The notes beneath the pieces are model-generated. The model had not been told where the DNA came from, searched no databases, and was given only the letters and a program-made list of their open reading frames with translations. Positions 33,282 to 42,403 of a stretch of 64,000 nucleotides of DNA are shown here, in pieces. Positions within the stretch are counted from its first letter, which is position 1, and each line of letters opens with the position of its first letter. Position numbers and translations under genes: made by a program. This DNA comes from Dongia_A sp039808885 (GTDB lineage: Bacteria; Pseudomonadota; Alphaproteobacteria; Dongiales; Dongiaceae). Location: the NCBI GenBank assembly GCA_039808885.1, contig JBDHTX010000019.1, forward strand, positions 1-64,000, written 5' to 3'.

Positions 33282-34928
33282 ATGGCGGAAACCGTGACCA
33301 ATTCCCCGCTGCTCGATGTGCGGAATCTGCGCATCGAGGCGGTCGCCGAGACGGGCAAGCGCCTGACCCTCGTCGACGATGTCAGTTTCAGCCTCAATGG
33401 CGGCGAGGTGCTGGGCCTGATCGGCGAATCCGGCGCCGGCAAGTCGACCATCGGCCTGTCGGCCCTGATCTACGCACGCACCGGTTGCCAGATCACCGGC
33501 GGGCAGATCATCTTCCGCGGCCACGAGCTGCGCGAGCTCGGCATCGAGGCGCGGCAGTCCCTGCGCGGCGCCAAGGTCGCGTATATCGCGCAAAGCGCCG
33601 CCGCCGCTTTCAACCCGGCGCACACGCTCTACGACCAGGTCTGCGAGGTGGCGCTGCAGCACGGGGTGATGAATCCGAGCCAGGCGCGCATGGACGCGGT
33701 CCGCCTGTTCAAGGAGTTGGACCTGCCCAATCCGGAGACCTTCGGCAACCGTTATCCGCACCAGGTCTCCGGCGGCCAGCTGCAGCGGGCCATGGCGGCG
33801 ATGGCGATGATCGCCAAGCCCGACCTGCTGGTGTTCGACGAGCCGACCACGGCGCTCGACGTGACGACGCAGGTGGAGGTGCTGGCCTCCTTCAAGAAGC
33901 TGATCCGCGACCATGGCACCGCGGCGCTCTATATCAGCCACGACCTTGCCGTGGTGGCGCAGATCGCCGACCGCATCATGGTGCTGCGCCACGGCAAGAT
34001 GGTGGAGGAGGGGCCGTCGACCCAGATCCTGCAGCAGCCGCGCATGGACTACACGCGAATGCTGGTGGCCGAGCGGGCCGCCGCCCAGGCCAGCAGCTTC
34101 GTGACGCCCCATGCCGAGGCCGACAAGCCGATCCTGTCCACCCGCGACGTGATCGCGTCCTACCGCAGCGGTCCCCGCGTGATCGACAATGTGTCGATCG
34201 ACCTGATGCGCGGCGACACCCTGGCGGTGGTCGGCGAATCCGGGTCGGGCAAGAGCACCCTGGCCCGCGTCATCGTGGGCCTGCTGCCGCGCCAGGCGGG
34301 CGACGTATTGTTCGCCGGCGAGAGCCTGCCGCCGCGGCTGGAAAGCCGCAGCCGCGACCAGCATCGGCGCATCCAGATGATCTACCAGATGCCCGATGTG
34401 GCGCTGAACCCGCGGCAGACGCTGCTGGACATCATCGGCCGGCCGGTCGCCTTCTATTTCGGCAAGGGCCGCCGCGCAGTCCGCGAGCGCGTCGAGGAGC
34501 TGTTGCGGCAGATCGACCTGCCGCCCGAATTCATCACCCGGCGCCCGGGCGAGCTTTCCGGCGGGCAGAAGCAGCGTGTGTGCATCGCCCGCGCTTTGGC
34601 CGCGGAGCCCGATGTCATCATCTGCGACGAGGTCACCTCGGCGCTCGACCCGCTGGTGGCCGATGAGATCCTGCGCCTGTTGCGCCGCATCCAGGACCAG
34701 ACCGGCGTCGGCTACCTGTTCATCACCCATGACCTGGGCACGGTGCGCCGCGTCGCCAACAAGGTCGCGGTCATGTACAAGGGCCAGCTGGTCGCCTATG
34801 GGCCGACGCAGCAGGTCTTCAGCCCACCCTATCATCCCTATACGGAACTGCTGCTTTCCTCGGTGCCGGAGATGCGGGCGGATTGGCTCGACGAGGTGCT
34901 GCGGAAACGGCGGAAGGTCATTCGATGA
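33282..34928 (+). CDS. Fused two-domain ABC ATPase, DppD-DppF type
   Basis: A 548-residue protein carrying both nucleotide-binding domains of the importer. Domain 1 (about 10-260) has Walker A GESGAGKS, signature VSGGQLQRAMA and Walker B LLVFDEPTTALD. Domain 2 (about 285-545) has GESGSGKS, LSGGQKQRVCIARAL and VIICDEVTSALD. Each domain has its own switch-His segment (ISHDLAVV and ITHDLGTV). The fusion replaces the separate DppD and DppF ATPases and is common in alphaproteobacteria. ATG 33282 has GGGGAGGGAAG upstream. Its stop overlaps the start of the CocE/NonD hydrolase gene. Confidence 0.93.
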   Translation: MAETVTNSPLLDVRNLRIEAVAETGKRLTLVDDVSFSLNGGEVLGLIGESGAGKSTIGLSALIYARTGCQITGGQIIFRGHELRELGIEARQSLRGAKVAYIAQSAAAAFNPAHTLYDQVCEVALQHGVMNPSQARMDAVRLFKELDLPNPETFGNRYPHQVSGGQLQRAMAAMAMIAKPDLLVFDEPTTALDVTTQVEVLASFKKLIRDHGTAALYISHDLAVVAQIADRIMVLRHGKMVEEGPSTQILQQPRMDYTRMLVAERAAAQASSFVTPHAEADKPILSTRDVIASYRSGPRVIDNVSIDLMRGDTLAVVGESGSGKSTLARVIVGLLPRQAGDVLFAGESLPPRLESRSRDQHRRIQMIYQMPDVALNPRQTLLDIIGRPVAFYFGKGRRAVRERVEELLRQIDLPPEFITRRPGELSGGQKQRVCIARALAAEPDVIICDEVTSALDPLVADEILRLLRRIQDQTGVGYLFITHDLGTVRRVANKVAVMYKGQLVAYGPTQQVFSPPYHPYTELLLSSVPEMRADWLDEVLRKRRKVIR

Positions 34929-36964
34929 GCGTGTTGCGCAATGCGGCCGGAATGCCGCATCAAGTCAAGAAGATCGAGCATTTCTGGATCACCTTGAAGG
35001 ACGGCTGCAGGCTCGCCGCGCGGCTGTGGCTGCCGGAGGATGCCGAGCAGAAGCCGGTCCCGGCGATCCTCGAATACATTCCCTATCGCAAGCGCGACGG
35101 CACCCGCGCGCGCGACGAGCCGATGCATGCCTATTTCGCCGGCCACGGCTATGCCGCCATCCGCGTCGACCTGCGCGGCTCGGGCGAATCCGACGACGTG
35201 CTGCAGGACGAATACCTGCAGCTGGAGCTGGACGACGCTGTCGAGGTCATCGACTGGATCGCGCGCCAAGCCTGGTGTGACGGCACGATCGGGATGATGG
35301 GCAAGTCGTGGGGCGGCTTCAACTGCCTGCAGGTCGCCGCCATGCGGCCGAAGCAGCTCAAGGCGGTGCTCTCGGTCTGTTCGACGGATGACCGATACCG
35401 CGACGACATCCACTACATGGGCGGCTGCCTGCTGAACGACAATCAATGGTGGGGCGACATCATGCTCGCCTACCAGTCGCGCCCCGCCGATCCGGCCCTG
35501 TTCGGCCCGGGCTGGAAGGACAACTGGCTGAAGCGCATCGCCGAAATGCCGTTCTGGCCGGCGCTGTGGATGCGCCATCCGACGCGCGACGAATACTGGA
35601 AGCACGGATCGATCTGCGAGGATTACGGCGCCATCCAGTGCCCGGTCTATCTCGTCGGCGGCTGGGCCGATGCCTACACGAATGCGATCCCGCGCATGCT
35701 CGCCAACCTCAAGGTGCCGCGCAAGGCGATGATCGGGCCTTGGGCACACATCTATCCGCATGACGGCATGCCGGGCCCCGCGATCGGCTTCCTGCAGGAA
35801 GCGGTGAAGTGGTGGGATCGCTGGCTGAAGGGGCAGGAGAACGGAATCATGGAAGGCCCGATGCTGTGGGCCTGGCTGGAGGACAGCGAGCGGCCCGCCA
35901 CCACGTCGACCTATCGCCAGGGGCGCTGGGTCGGCGCGAAGAGTTGGCCCGACACCGGCGCCATCGCCGCCGAAACCTGGCATCTGGGCAAGGGCGTCCT
36001 CGGCAAGACGGTGCTGCCGGCCGCCGATCTGGCGATCTGCTCGCCGCAGACGGTCGGCGCGGCGTGCGGCGAATGGATGGGGGCGGGTTGTCCGGGCGAA
36101 GGCCCCGCCGACCAGCGCATGGACGATGCCGGATCGCTGGTGTTCGATTCCGATCCGCTGGCGCGCGACCTCGACCTGCTCGGCACGCCGGTGCTGGAGC
36201 TGGAATTCTCCGTCGACAGGCCGGTGGCGCAGGTGGCCGTGCGCCTGAGCGACCTGTGGCCTGATGGCGCGCCGCAGCGGACCAGCTATGCCGTCTTCAA
36301 CCTCAATCATCTGGCCGGTCACGACCGCCCGCAGAAGCTGGTGCCCGGCAGGCGCTACTCCGCGCGCATCGAACTCAACGCGCTGGGCCACCGCTTTCCG
36401 GCGGGCCATCGGCTCCGGGTAGCGATCTCCACCGCCTATTGGCCGTTGATCTGGCCAAGCCCGGAGCAGGCGACCTTGACCGTCCATACCGGCGGCACGC
36501 GGATCCACCTGCCGGTCCGCGCCCCGCAGCCGGGCGACGGCGCCGAGCCCTTCGAGAAACCTGATGCCGCGGCGCCGGCGCCGTCCACCAAGGTGGCGGA
36601 AGGCAAGCTGCAGCGTTCGGTGACCCATGACCTGATCGAAGGCGGCGTCACCTACATCACCGATGTCGAGGGCGGCGTGTTCGGCGAGGGCATCTCGCGC
36701 TTCGACGAGATCGATACCGTGGTCAATCACGGCATCCGACGGGAATTGCATATCCGGCCGGACGACCCGCTCAGCGCGCGCTTCCGCGACCGGCAGACGC
36801 ACGACTTGAGGCGGGACGGGTGGGATATCCATGTCGAGACCGACACGGTGATGACCTGTACCAGGGAGCAGTTCATCCTGACCGGGCGGCTCGATGCCTA
36901 CGAGAACGGCCAGCGCGTCGCCAGCCGCAATTGGCGCGAGACCTTCAAGCGCGAATTCAGCTAG
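34925..36964 (+). CDS. CocE/NonD-family serine hydrolase
   Basis: A 679-residue S15-type hydrolase. The alpha/beta core (about 15-330) includes LEYIPYRKRDGTRARDEPMHAYFAGHGYAAIRVDLRGSGES in its family position and the nucleophile motif GKSWGG, with a likely catalytic histidine in IGPWAHIYP. The C-terminal half (about 360-600) is the galactose-binding-like jelly roll typical of CocE and X-Pro dipeptidyl peptidases. Residues 580-679 form an extra C-terminal domain. No signal peptide is visible, so it acts in the cytosol. The ATGA overlap with the importer ATPase ties it to the imported solute, which is therefore probably an ester, amide or peptide. Confidence 0.9.
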   Translation: MSVLRNAAGMPHQVKKIEHFWITLKDGCRLAARLWLPEDAEQKPVPAILEYIPYRKRDGTRARDEPMHAYFAGHGYAAIRVDLRGSGESDDVLQDEYLQLELDDAVEVIDWIARQAWCDGTIGMMGKSWGGFNCLQVAAMRPKQLKAVLSVCSTDDRYRDDIHYMGGCLLNDNQWWGDIMLAYQSRPADPALFGPGWKDNWLKRIAEMPFWPALWMRHPTRDEYWKHGSICEDYGAIQCPVYLVGGWADAYTNAIPRMLANLKVPRKAMIGPWAHIYPHDGMPGPAIGFLQEAVKWWDRWLKGQENGIMEGPMLWAWLEDSERPATTSTYRQGRWVGAKSWPDTGAIAAETWHLGKGVLGKTVLPAADLAICSPQTVGAACGEWMGAGCPGEGPADQRMDDAGSLVFDSDPLARDLDLLGTPVLELEFSVDRPVAQVAVRLSDLWPDGAPQRTSYAVFNLNHLAGHDRPQKLVPGRRYSARIELNALGHRFPAGHRLRVAISTAYWPLIWPSPEQATLTVHTGGTRIHLPVRAPQPGDGAEPFEKPDAAAPAPSTKVAEGKLQRSVTHDLIEGGVTYITDVEGGVFGEGISRFDEIDTVVNHGIRRELHIRPDDPLSARFRDRQTHDLRRDGWDIHVETDTVMTCTREQFILTGRLDAYENGQRVASRNWRETFKREFS

Positions 36965-36966
36965 GC

Positions 36967-37620
36967 ATGGCCCGATTGTCGGACGACCGCTATCGCGATG
37001 TGGCGGCGGCGCTGTTCGCGCTGGTCTGGGCCGCGCTGGCGATCGCGCCGCTCTATCGCCACGACTGGATGCTCGAGAACCTGCTGGTGGCGGTCTGCGC
37101 GGCCGCGTTCCTGTGGTGGCGCAAGTCGATCCACCTGTCGAAGCTCTCGGTGACGCTGGTCTTCGTCTACCTCTGCTTCCACGAGACCGGCGCGCACTAC
37201 ACCTATTCCAAGGTGCCGTATGACGACTGGGCGCGGGCCCTGACCGGCGGCACGATCAGCGAGTGGCTCGGGCTGCAGCGCAATCACTTCGACCGGCTGG
37301 TGCATTTCCTGTATGGCCTGCTGCTCTCCTATCCGATGCGTGAAGTCTATGTGCGCAAGCGCTGGCTGCACGGCCGGCTCACCTTCACCTTTCCGTTCGC
37401 CATCACGCTGGCTATTTCCGCAACGTACGAGATCTTCGAATGGTGGGCGGCGGAACTGGCGGGTGGCGACCTCGGCACCGCCTATCTCGGCACCCAGGGC
37501 GACGTCTGGGACACCCAGAAGGACATGGTTTTGGCCGGTCTCGGGTCGCTCCTCGCCATGCTGGCGACGGTGGTCGTGTTCCAGCGCCGCCGTCCAGGCT
37601 GGGACCGCTCCGCGGCGTGA
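36967..37620 (+). CDS. DUF2238 (YjdF-like) membrane protein
   Basis: A 217-residue polytopic membrane protein with about six hydrophobic helices. The segments FHETGAHYTYSKVPYDDWARAL, NHFDRLVHFLYGLLLSYPMREV and ISATYEIFEWWAAEL, then GDVWDTQKDMVLAGLGSLLAML, are hallmarks of DUF2238. The conserved His, Glu and Asp residues in these segments suggest a membrane-embedded catalytic or metal site, but no reaction is established. It starts 2 bp after the CocE/NonD gene and so is probably the last gene of the importer operon. Confidence 0.88.
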   Translation: MARLSDDRYRDVAAALFALVWAALAIAPLYRHDWMLENLLVAVCAAAFLWWRKSIHLSKLSVTLVFVYLCFHETGAHYTYSKVPYDDWARALTGGTISEWLGLQRNHFDRLVHFLYGLLLSYPMREVYVRKRWLHGRLTFTFPFAITLAISATYEIFEWWAAELAGGDLGTAYLGTQGDVWDTQKDMVLAGLGSLLAMLATVVVFQRRRPGWDRSAA

Positions 37621-37752
37621 CTTGTTAACGCATGCCCTCGGGGATCCCGGCTTGGCCGGGGTGCGACATCAGGGCAGCCGTGCTGGGAAATTTCTCCGCT
37701 ATACTATCAAAAAAACGTCATTGGCGCACAATGCACACGGGCGGAGGAAGCG

Positions 37753-38109
37753 ATGCTGACATTCGATGATTGCCTCGGGCTGTGCGACCTGACCGAGGAG
37801 GAAGTAGCAGCCATCGCCGAGCATGAGCACCTGCCGATGATCGTGGCGGCGGAGCTGGGCAACTACATCATCCAAGGGCCGGACGGCGCCTTGCGCGTGA
37901 AGCGCATCATCGTCGACGACATCCGTCATGCGGCGAGCGTCGGCGACCTGACCCATGTCCTGGCGCTGAAGCTGGTGTTGCGGCATTTCGTCGAGCGGCA
38001 TCCTGAATGCCGGGCCAGGCCCGGCACGGCGCGCGAGGCCAAGGACGAAGCCGTGCGCAGCTTCCTGGCGCGGGTTCCCGAACGCCCGGCGGCGCGGCTG
38101 GCTATCTGA
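37753..38109 (+). CDS. Small uncharacterized protein
   Basis: A 118-residue soluble protein of unknown function, starting MLTFDDCLGLCDLTEEEVAAIAEHEHLPMIVAAELGNYI. The Glu/His-rich helical start and a central IIVDDIRHAASVGDLTHVLALKLVLRHFVERHP suggest an all-helical fold. The ribosome site CGGAGGAAG is strong, so I take it as a real gene. It converges with the truncated globin gene, overlapping its end by 8 bp. I do not recognise a named family. Confidence 0.75.
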   Translation: MLTFDDCLGLCDLTEEEVAAIAEHEHLPMIVAAELGNYIIQGPDGALRVKRIIVDDIRHAASVGDLTHVLALKLVLRHFVERHPECRARPGTAREAKDEAVRSFLARVPERPAARLAI

Positions 38110-38530
38110 TCGCTGCGGCGCGGGGTAGGCCGCCCCAGATTTCCGGCTTCTCCGCATGGAAGGCGAAGCCGAGCATGAGGCTGGCGGCGATCTTCTCGGC
38201 GCGGGCGAGGAAAGCCTGGGCCAAGGCCGGTTCGAACAATTCATCCGCGGTCTCGCCGAACAGCGCCAGCCAGCGCGCGAAATGGCGGGGCTCGATGCCG
38301 GTCAGCTTCACATGCGCCGGGATCGGCCGGCCCTTGTAGCGGCCCGTCGTGTTCATCACCGATGACCAGAAATCGCACATGGTCTTCAGGTGCGGTCCCC
38401 AATCGTCACCGATCACCCGTTCGAAAATCGGCCCCAGTTCGGGGTCCTTGCGGATGCGCGCATAGAACGTGCTGACCAGATCCTCGATCTGGGCATCGGT
38501 CGGGTAGCCGGGTTGCAGGGGCTCGGACAT
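38102..38530 (-). CDS. Group III truncated haemoglobin
   Basis: A 142-residue 2/2 globin. Segments IEDLVSTFYARIRKDPELGPIFERVIGDDW, MCDFWSSVMNTTGRYKGRPIPAHVKL and EPRHFARWLALFGETADELF, then FLARAEKIAASLMLG, match group III (trHbP) globins. The proximal histidine is probably the one in RHFARWL. ATG 38530 is chosen over 38578, whose extra 16 residues are not family-like. Roles in this group include nitric-oxide or sulfide chemistry and low-oxygen redox functions, but none is shown here. It is transcribed convergently with a small unknown gene. Confidence 0.9.
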   Translation of the reverse strand: MSEPLQPGYPTDAQIEDLVSTFYARIRKDPELGPIFERVIGDDWGPHLKTMCDFWSSVMNTTGRYKGRPIPAHVKLTGIEPRHFARWLALFGETADELFEPALAQAFLARAEKIAASLMLGFAFHAEKPEIWGGLPRAAAIR

Positions 38531-38694
38531 CGCCTGGCTCGTCGCCCGCCTGGGGCATGGTTGCGCTGATCCAGACATAGCCGCTGGCGGGCCACATGCA
38601 AGGGGCCAAAAGCCGCAGGTAAGCCCATAGAATGATTGAGGTTGTGCCCTCTGGCCGGGTATAGAGGAGCACTCAATCGGCCAGCGGAACCAGC

Positions 38695-39807
38695 ATGACC
38701 CGGACAGCGGATATCATCGTCATCGGTGGCGGCATTGCCGGGGCCTCGGCTGCGGCGGAGATCGCCGGCGCGGGCGCCAGCGTGCTCCTGCTCGAGATGG
38801 AGAGCCAGCCCGGCTATCACGCGACCGGCCGCTCCGCCGCCATGTACGAACCGGTGGACGGCCAGCCGGTCGTGCGGGCGCTCACGCGCGCCAGTGGCGC
38901 CTTCCTGGACTCGCCGCCGCCCGGTTTCGTCGAATCGCCCCTGCTGTCGCCGCGCGGCGTGCTGTTGCTGGGCTATGCCGGCGACGAAGCGCTGATCGCG
39001 GCCGCCAGGCAGATGGGCTACGAGGAAGTCGACGCCGCCTTCGCGCGCGCAAAGCTGCCGCTGGTCAAGACCGCAGGCACCATCGCCGTGCTGTGGGACG
39101 GCTCGGCCCAGGATCTCGATGTCGACGCGCTGCATGGCGGGCGACTGCGCGCTTTGCGCCGTGCCGGCGGGATGGTGCTCGTCGACGCCGCGGTGCATAG
39201 CGGCCGCCGCGTGGATGGCATATGGCGGCTGGAGACCGCCGTCGGCGATTGCGCGGCGCCAATCGTGGTTGCCGCGGCCGGCGCCTGGACGGATCTGGTG
39301 GCGCAATCCTGCGGCGTGCGCCCGGTCGGGCTGCAGCCGAAGCGCCGCAGCGCCGCGATCCTGCCGCCGCCTCCCGGCATGGTAGTGCAATCCTGGCCGG
39401 AGATCCTGCCCGCCGATGTCAGCTTTTACTGCAAGCCGATGGGGGGAAAGCTCATGCTCTCGCCGGCGGAGGAGGATCCGATGGAGCCGCATGACGCCTG
39501 GGCCGACGATTTGCGCCTGGCCGAAGCCGCCGAGCGCCTGGAAGCCACGCTGGAGATCAGCGTGCAGCGCCTGGAGCGCACCTGGGGCGGCTTGCGCACC
39601 TTTGCGCCGGATGGCCTGCCGGTGGTCGGCTTCGACCCCGAGGCGGACGGATTCTTCTGGTTGGCCGGGCAGGGCGGCTACGGCATCCAGACATCGCCCG
39701 CGCTCAGCCGCATCGCCGCCGCGCTCGTGGCGCGGCGCGACATTCCGGAAGACTTGGTACGCATGGGGATCGCTGCGGTCGCGCTATCTCCCGCGCGCTT
39801 CAGATGA
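38695..39807 (+). CDS. FAD-dependent amino-acid oxidoreductase (DAO family)
   Basis: A 370-residue flavoprotein. The FAD Rossmann motif IIVIGGGIAGASAAAEIAGAGASVLLLEME is followed by the second FAD segment GYHATGRSAAM, and the C-terminal end carries LRTFAPDGLPVVGFDPEADGFFWLAGQGGYGIQTSPA. The layout and the GYHATGRSAAMYEP motif resemble D-arginine dehydrogenase (DauA) and related D-amino-acid dehydrogenases more than glycine oxidase. It probably oxidises a secondary or D-amino acid and passes electrons to the respiratory chain. It stands alone between the globin gene and the small secreted proteins. Confidence 0.88.
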   Translation: MTRTADIIVIGGGIAGASAAAEIAGAGASVLLLEMESQPGYHATGRSAAMYEPVDGQPVVRALTRASGAFLDSPPPGFVESPLLSPRGVLLLGYAGDEALIAAARQMGYEEVDAAFARAKLPLVKTAGTIAVLWDGSAQDLDVDALHGGRLRALRRAGGMVLVDAAVHSGRRVDGIWRLETAVGDCAAPIVVAAAGAWTDLVAQSCGVRPVGLQPKRRSAAILPPPPGMVVQSWPEILPADVSFYCKPMGGKLMLSPAEEDPMEPHDAWADDLRLAEAAERLEATLEISVQRLERTWGGLRTFAPDGLPVVGFDPEADGFFWLAGQGGYGIQTSPALSRIAAALVARRDIPEDLVRMGIAAVALSPARFR

Positions 39808-39830
39808 TCCGCTGAAACGAGTGGACCAAG

Positions 39831-40238
39831 CTACTGGCGGCACCCATGCTCGGCACCGGTGCTACTGCAGAGTTCCTGGGTTCCGTTCCATCGATTGAGC
39901 CGCCAAACGTAGAAGCCGGTGCCGCTGCCGGCGGCTTGCTGCTCGAACGCGTCGGACACTGTGAAGGGGCCGAGTTGACCGCTTGGCCCGGCGACCTGAT
40001 TGCAGCGTACATTGCCGCTTGTGGTCTGGCAAAGATAGAGCGACCCGTCGATCCGATTGACTTTCCAGATATAGAATACCGGTGTCGCGCTGCCCTGCTG
40101 CGACACGAAGGGCGAGGAAAAATCGAACACCGGTTCTTCGGTCCTCGTATCCCTTGCCGAAGCCAGAGATGGTGCCAGGAGGGAACCCGCAACCATCGCG
40201 CACGCCACCATTGTCTGACAGACCGATTTGCCAAGCAT
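39831..40238 (-). CDS. Small secreted protein with two internal repeats
   Basis: A 135-residue protein with a signal peptide (MLGKSVCQTMVACAMVAGSLLAPSLASA). The mature part contains two copies of a short motif: FYIWKVNRIDGSLYLCQTTSG followed by VRCNQ, and FYVWRLNRWNGTQELCSSTG followed by HGCRQ. Each has two cysteines, so each unit may be a small disulfide-linked beta domain. The ribosome site GGAGG is good. No family is recognised. It is lower in G+C than its neighbours and converges with the oxidoreductase gene across 23 bp. Confidence 0.75.
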   Translation of the reverse strand: MLGKSVCQTMVACAMVAGSLLAPSLASARDTRTEEPVFDFSSPFVSQQGSATPVFYIWKVNRIDGSLYLCQTTSGNVRCNQVAGPSGQLGPFTVSDAFEQQAAGSGTGFYVWRLNRWNGTQELCSSTGAEHGCRQ

Positions 40239-40365
40239 TGCAGCCTCCAGAGAAAAGTGAACAAAGCAGTCTACTCGCCTTGTGCGAGCGTCGGCAACTG
40301 CGCGCCGGTCAAAGGCGAGGCGGATATCGCGGTCAAAATTTGCCTGTTCCGGACGCTGCTACGCC

Positions 40366-40848
40366 TCAAGGCCTTGTCGATTGGCGCACGCCGTTGACGT
40401 AGACCGAGACGATTGTACCGTCGCCGGGCTCCTGTCCGGGGGCGATCGGGGTGATCTGGGCCTGGATGCATTTCCACAGGCCGGCTTCGTATACATAGGT
40501 ATCCGTGTAGGTGCTCATCCCGGCGGTGTCCCGTCCGTTGCGGCGGAGGATTTCCTTGTTCGTTGCGCGGGCCAGCGCGACATTGCCGATGAGGGTGATG
40601 AGCTCGTCGCGCACGTCCCAATACACGATGACTTCCGGGTCGAAGCCTGTGGCCCATGCCTTGAGATAGCTGGCCCGGTCGACGCGGGCGCCGTTGCCGC
40701 GGATGTAGATGAAGTCCCGGTGCAGGATCGCGTCATGTCCGGCGACATCGTTGCGGACGAAGTTCTCGATGAAGCGCGCGTTGATCGCGCGCAGATCCTG
40801 CATCGCCTTGGGTGATGCCAGGTAGTCTACAGATGCATGCTTGAGCAT
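40366..40848 (-). CDS. NTF2-like / DUF4440 family protein
   Basis: A 160-residue protein with an NTF2-like (SnoaL/DUF4440) pattern: AINARFIENFVRNDVAGHDAILHRDFIYIRGNGARVDRASYLK, in the usual helix-helix-strand order, then VALARATNKEILRRNGRDTAGMSTYTDTYVYEAGLWKCIQAQITPI. This fold is used by isomerases, dehydratases and ligand-binding proteins, so no reaction can be named. No signal peptide. It is isolated, with 289 bp of apparently empty sequence before the next gene. Confidence 0.8.
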   Translation of the reverse strand: MLKHASVDYLASPKAMQDLRAINARFIENFVRNDVAGHDAILHRDFIYIRGNGARVDRASYLKAWATGFDPEVIVYWDVRDELITLIGNVALARATNKEILRRNGRDTAGMSTYTDTYVYEAGLWKCIQAQITPIAPGQEPGDGTIVSVYVNGVRQSTRP

Positions 40849-41137
40849 GGCCGTACCTTTCTTCGTCGATGCTGGACGATGCCGGGATGCCGGTCCAGGG
40901 ACTTGGCGAAAGTTGCTGGCCAGTTGCGTGCGCGGCGCACGAAACAGTGATTGCGCTGCGCCGCTTCCAGCACTGACGGAGAGAATGCTCTAGATCATTT
41001 TGTGCGGGCCGGAGAAGGCTTCCGAGGATGCGGAGCGAGCCGCCGGCATTCAATCGACGGACAATGACCTGGCGGTCCTGGTTGACGGATTCTCTGACAT
41101 GGGAACGGCCCGGCTGGTATCGTCGTCGCCACTTTGA

Positions 41138-41944
41138 TCAGTTGCAATAGCTCTCCACATGCTGATCACAGGTATTTGCGACGCCGTACATGTACTGATT
41201 GCACTGTGCGACAGCTTCCGCTTCGCTAGCGCCAACGCCGTAGCCGGACTTGATCATGCTTTGCTGGGACAAGTCACGAGCAAAGCCGCGCGCAACCCAC
41301 CCGCATTCACCCATGCCAGACCAGCGATAGGCAACGAAGCAGTTGGCTCCGCCATTGCTCTCGCAATCCTCTATAGCTTGGTCGTCCGCCTGCTGCGGGC
41401 TGGAAGCGTGGAGGATGATTGCAGTCCAGAATGGAAAATCCATCATTGGTCCGCTATCATCGACGGTCAAAACACCGACCGCGATGGCTCCATGTATACT
41501 TTGACTGTCTTGCTCAGCCTTCATTGCCTTGAGCTGTTCGCGTAAGGAAGGTTGCTCTGCCGCTGAGCCGACGTCTGGCGATGTGGACTCACTCGCCTGT
41601 GAATCCGCCTGACCGGAGGTGTTGTTCTGTTGCTGTTGATAGACGTTCTCCTCCGGGTCATTGCCGCTGCTTTGGATTGCAGGATCTTCTGACTGAGGCG
41701 CTGAAGCCGTCTTTGTCAGGCACTCTGGGTCATTGGATACACACTTCAGCACTTCGAGTGCGAGCGCCAAACCGCCGTCTGGATCAGCAGCTTGGCAACG
41801 GTTGAGACGATCAGGGTTTTCTAACACCCAGCGAACGCCTTCCGCAGTGGGAGCGCAGTTCATCGCTTCTTCGGCTTGTGAACTGCGAACAAAAATGATC
41901 GCCAGCACGCACGCTAGCCAAGAAATCCAACGGCGACGCGCCAT
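41138..41944 (-). CDS. Exported DUF4189-like protein, lower G+C
   Basis: A 268-residue protein. ATG 41944 (MARRRWISWLACVLAIIFVRSSQA) is chosen because GGAGG precedes it; an upstream ATG at 41968 lacks one. The start is a signal peptide. A Gln/Ser/Asn-rich linker (VYQQQQNNTSGQADSQASES) separates a Cys-containing N-terminal part from a C-terminal domain resembling DUF4189 (WTAIILHASSPQQADDQAIEDCESNGGANCFVAYRWSG, then ASEAEAVAQCNQYMYG). G+C is clearly lower than the flanks by eye, suggesting acquired DNA. The function is unknown. Confidence 0.72.
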   Translation of the reverse strand: MARRRWISWLACVLAIIFVRSSQAEEAMNCAPTAEGVRWVLENPDRLNRCQAADPDGGLALALEVLKCVSNDPECLTKTASAPQSEDPAIQSSGNDPEENVYQQQQNNTSGQADSQASESTSPDVGSAAEQPSLREQLKAMKAEQDSQSIHGAIAVGVLTVDDSGPMMDFPFWTAIILHASSPQQADDQAIEDCESNGGANCFVAYRWSGMGECGWVARGFARDLSQQSMIKSGYGVGASEAEAVAQCNQYMYGVANTCDQHVESYCN

Positions 41945-42403
41945 TGGCCACCTCCATCCAACCATCATGAGGGTTGTTGTGCATTTTACGGATCGGAGGC
42001 TGCCATGACGAGTCCTGGGGGCTCTTTCGGATCATCGGACCGCCCCGTCATTGGCGCCCCCTATGAACAAAAAAGGCGGCGGGCCATTTGTAGGAGCAGG
42101 GGGCAGGTCCGCCATGACCTAACCTGGAACAACAAGCCGCGCGCCGGCGATCTGGCCGGTTTCCGACCCCCGAGGGCAGCCAGAGTCAGGGGCGCGGTAG
42201 GGCCGCTTGGTGCTGTTCGCTGAATTGCACGACCATTGCCCGCATGGGGGAGAGGGATTCTTGGAGCAATACCCGCATGCTCGCGAGACCAGCCGTCTTT
42301 CAGCCTGAAATGGCCAACGGCCCGCGTCCCAACTAGTGCCCTGCTGAACCCCGACAGATGTCTGCCAGCTGGTTCAGTAACATTGTGTTTTCATGAGGGG
42401 AAA
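41945..42403. other. Intergenic region without a convincing gene
   Basis: This 459-bp stretch lies between the DUF4189-like gene and tRNA-Thr. Short open frames exist (for example 42005-42223) but have no ribosome site or recognisable protein features. The DUF4189 promoter should lie at its left end. I see no direct repeat of the tRNA 3' end and no clear RNA gene in it. Confidence 0.5.

Noticed and set aside
34838..36832. A 664-codon open frame antisense to the CocE/NonD hydrolase gene
   Set aside because: Arg/His/Asp-rich with no family features, and fully covered by a well-supported hydrolase gene.
42005..42223. A 72-codon open frame between the DUF4189-like gene and tRNA-Thr
   Set aside because: No ribosome site, no conserved-looking segments, and an Arg/Gly/Pro-rich translation typical of non-coding G+C-rich DNA.
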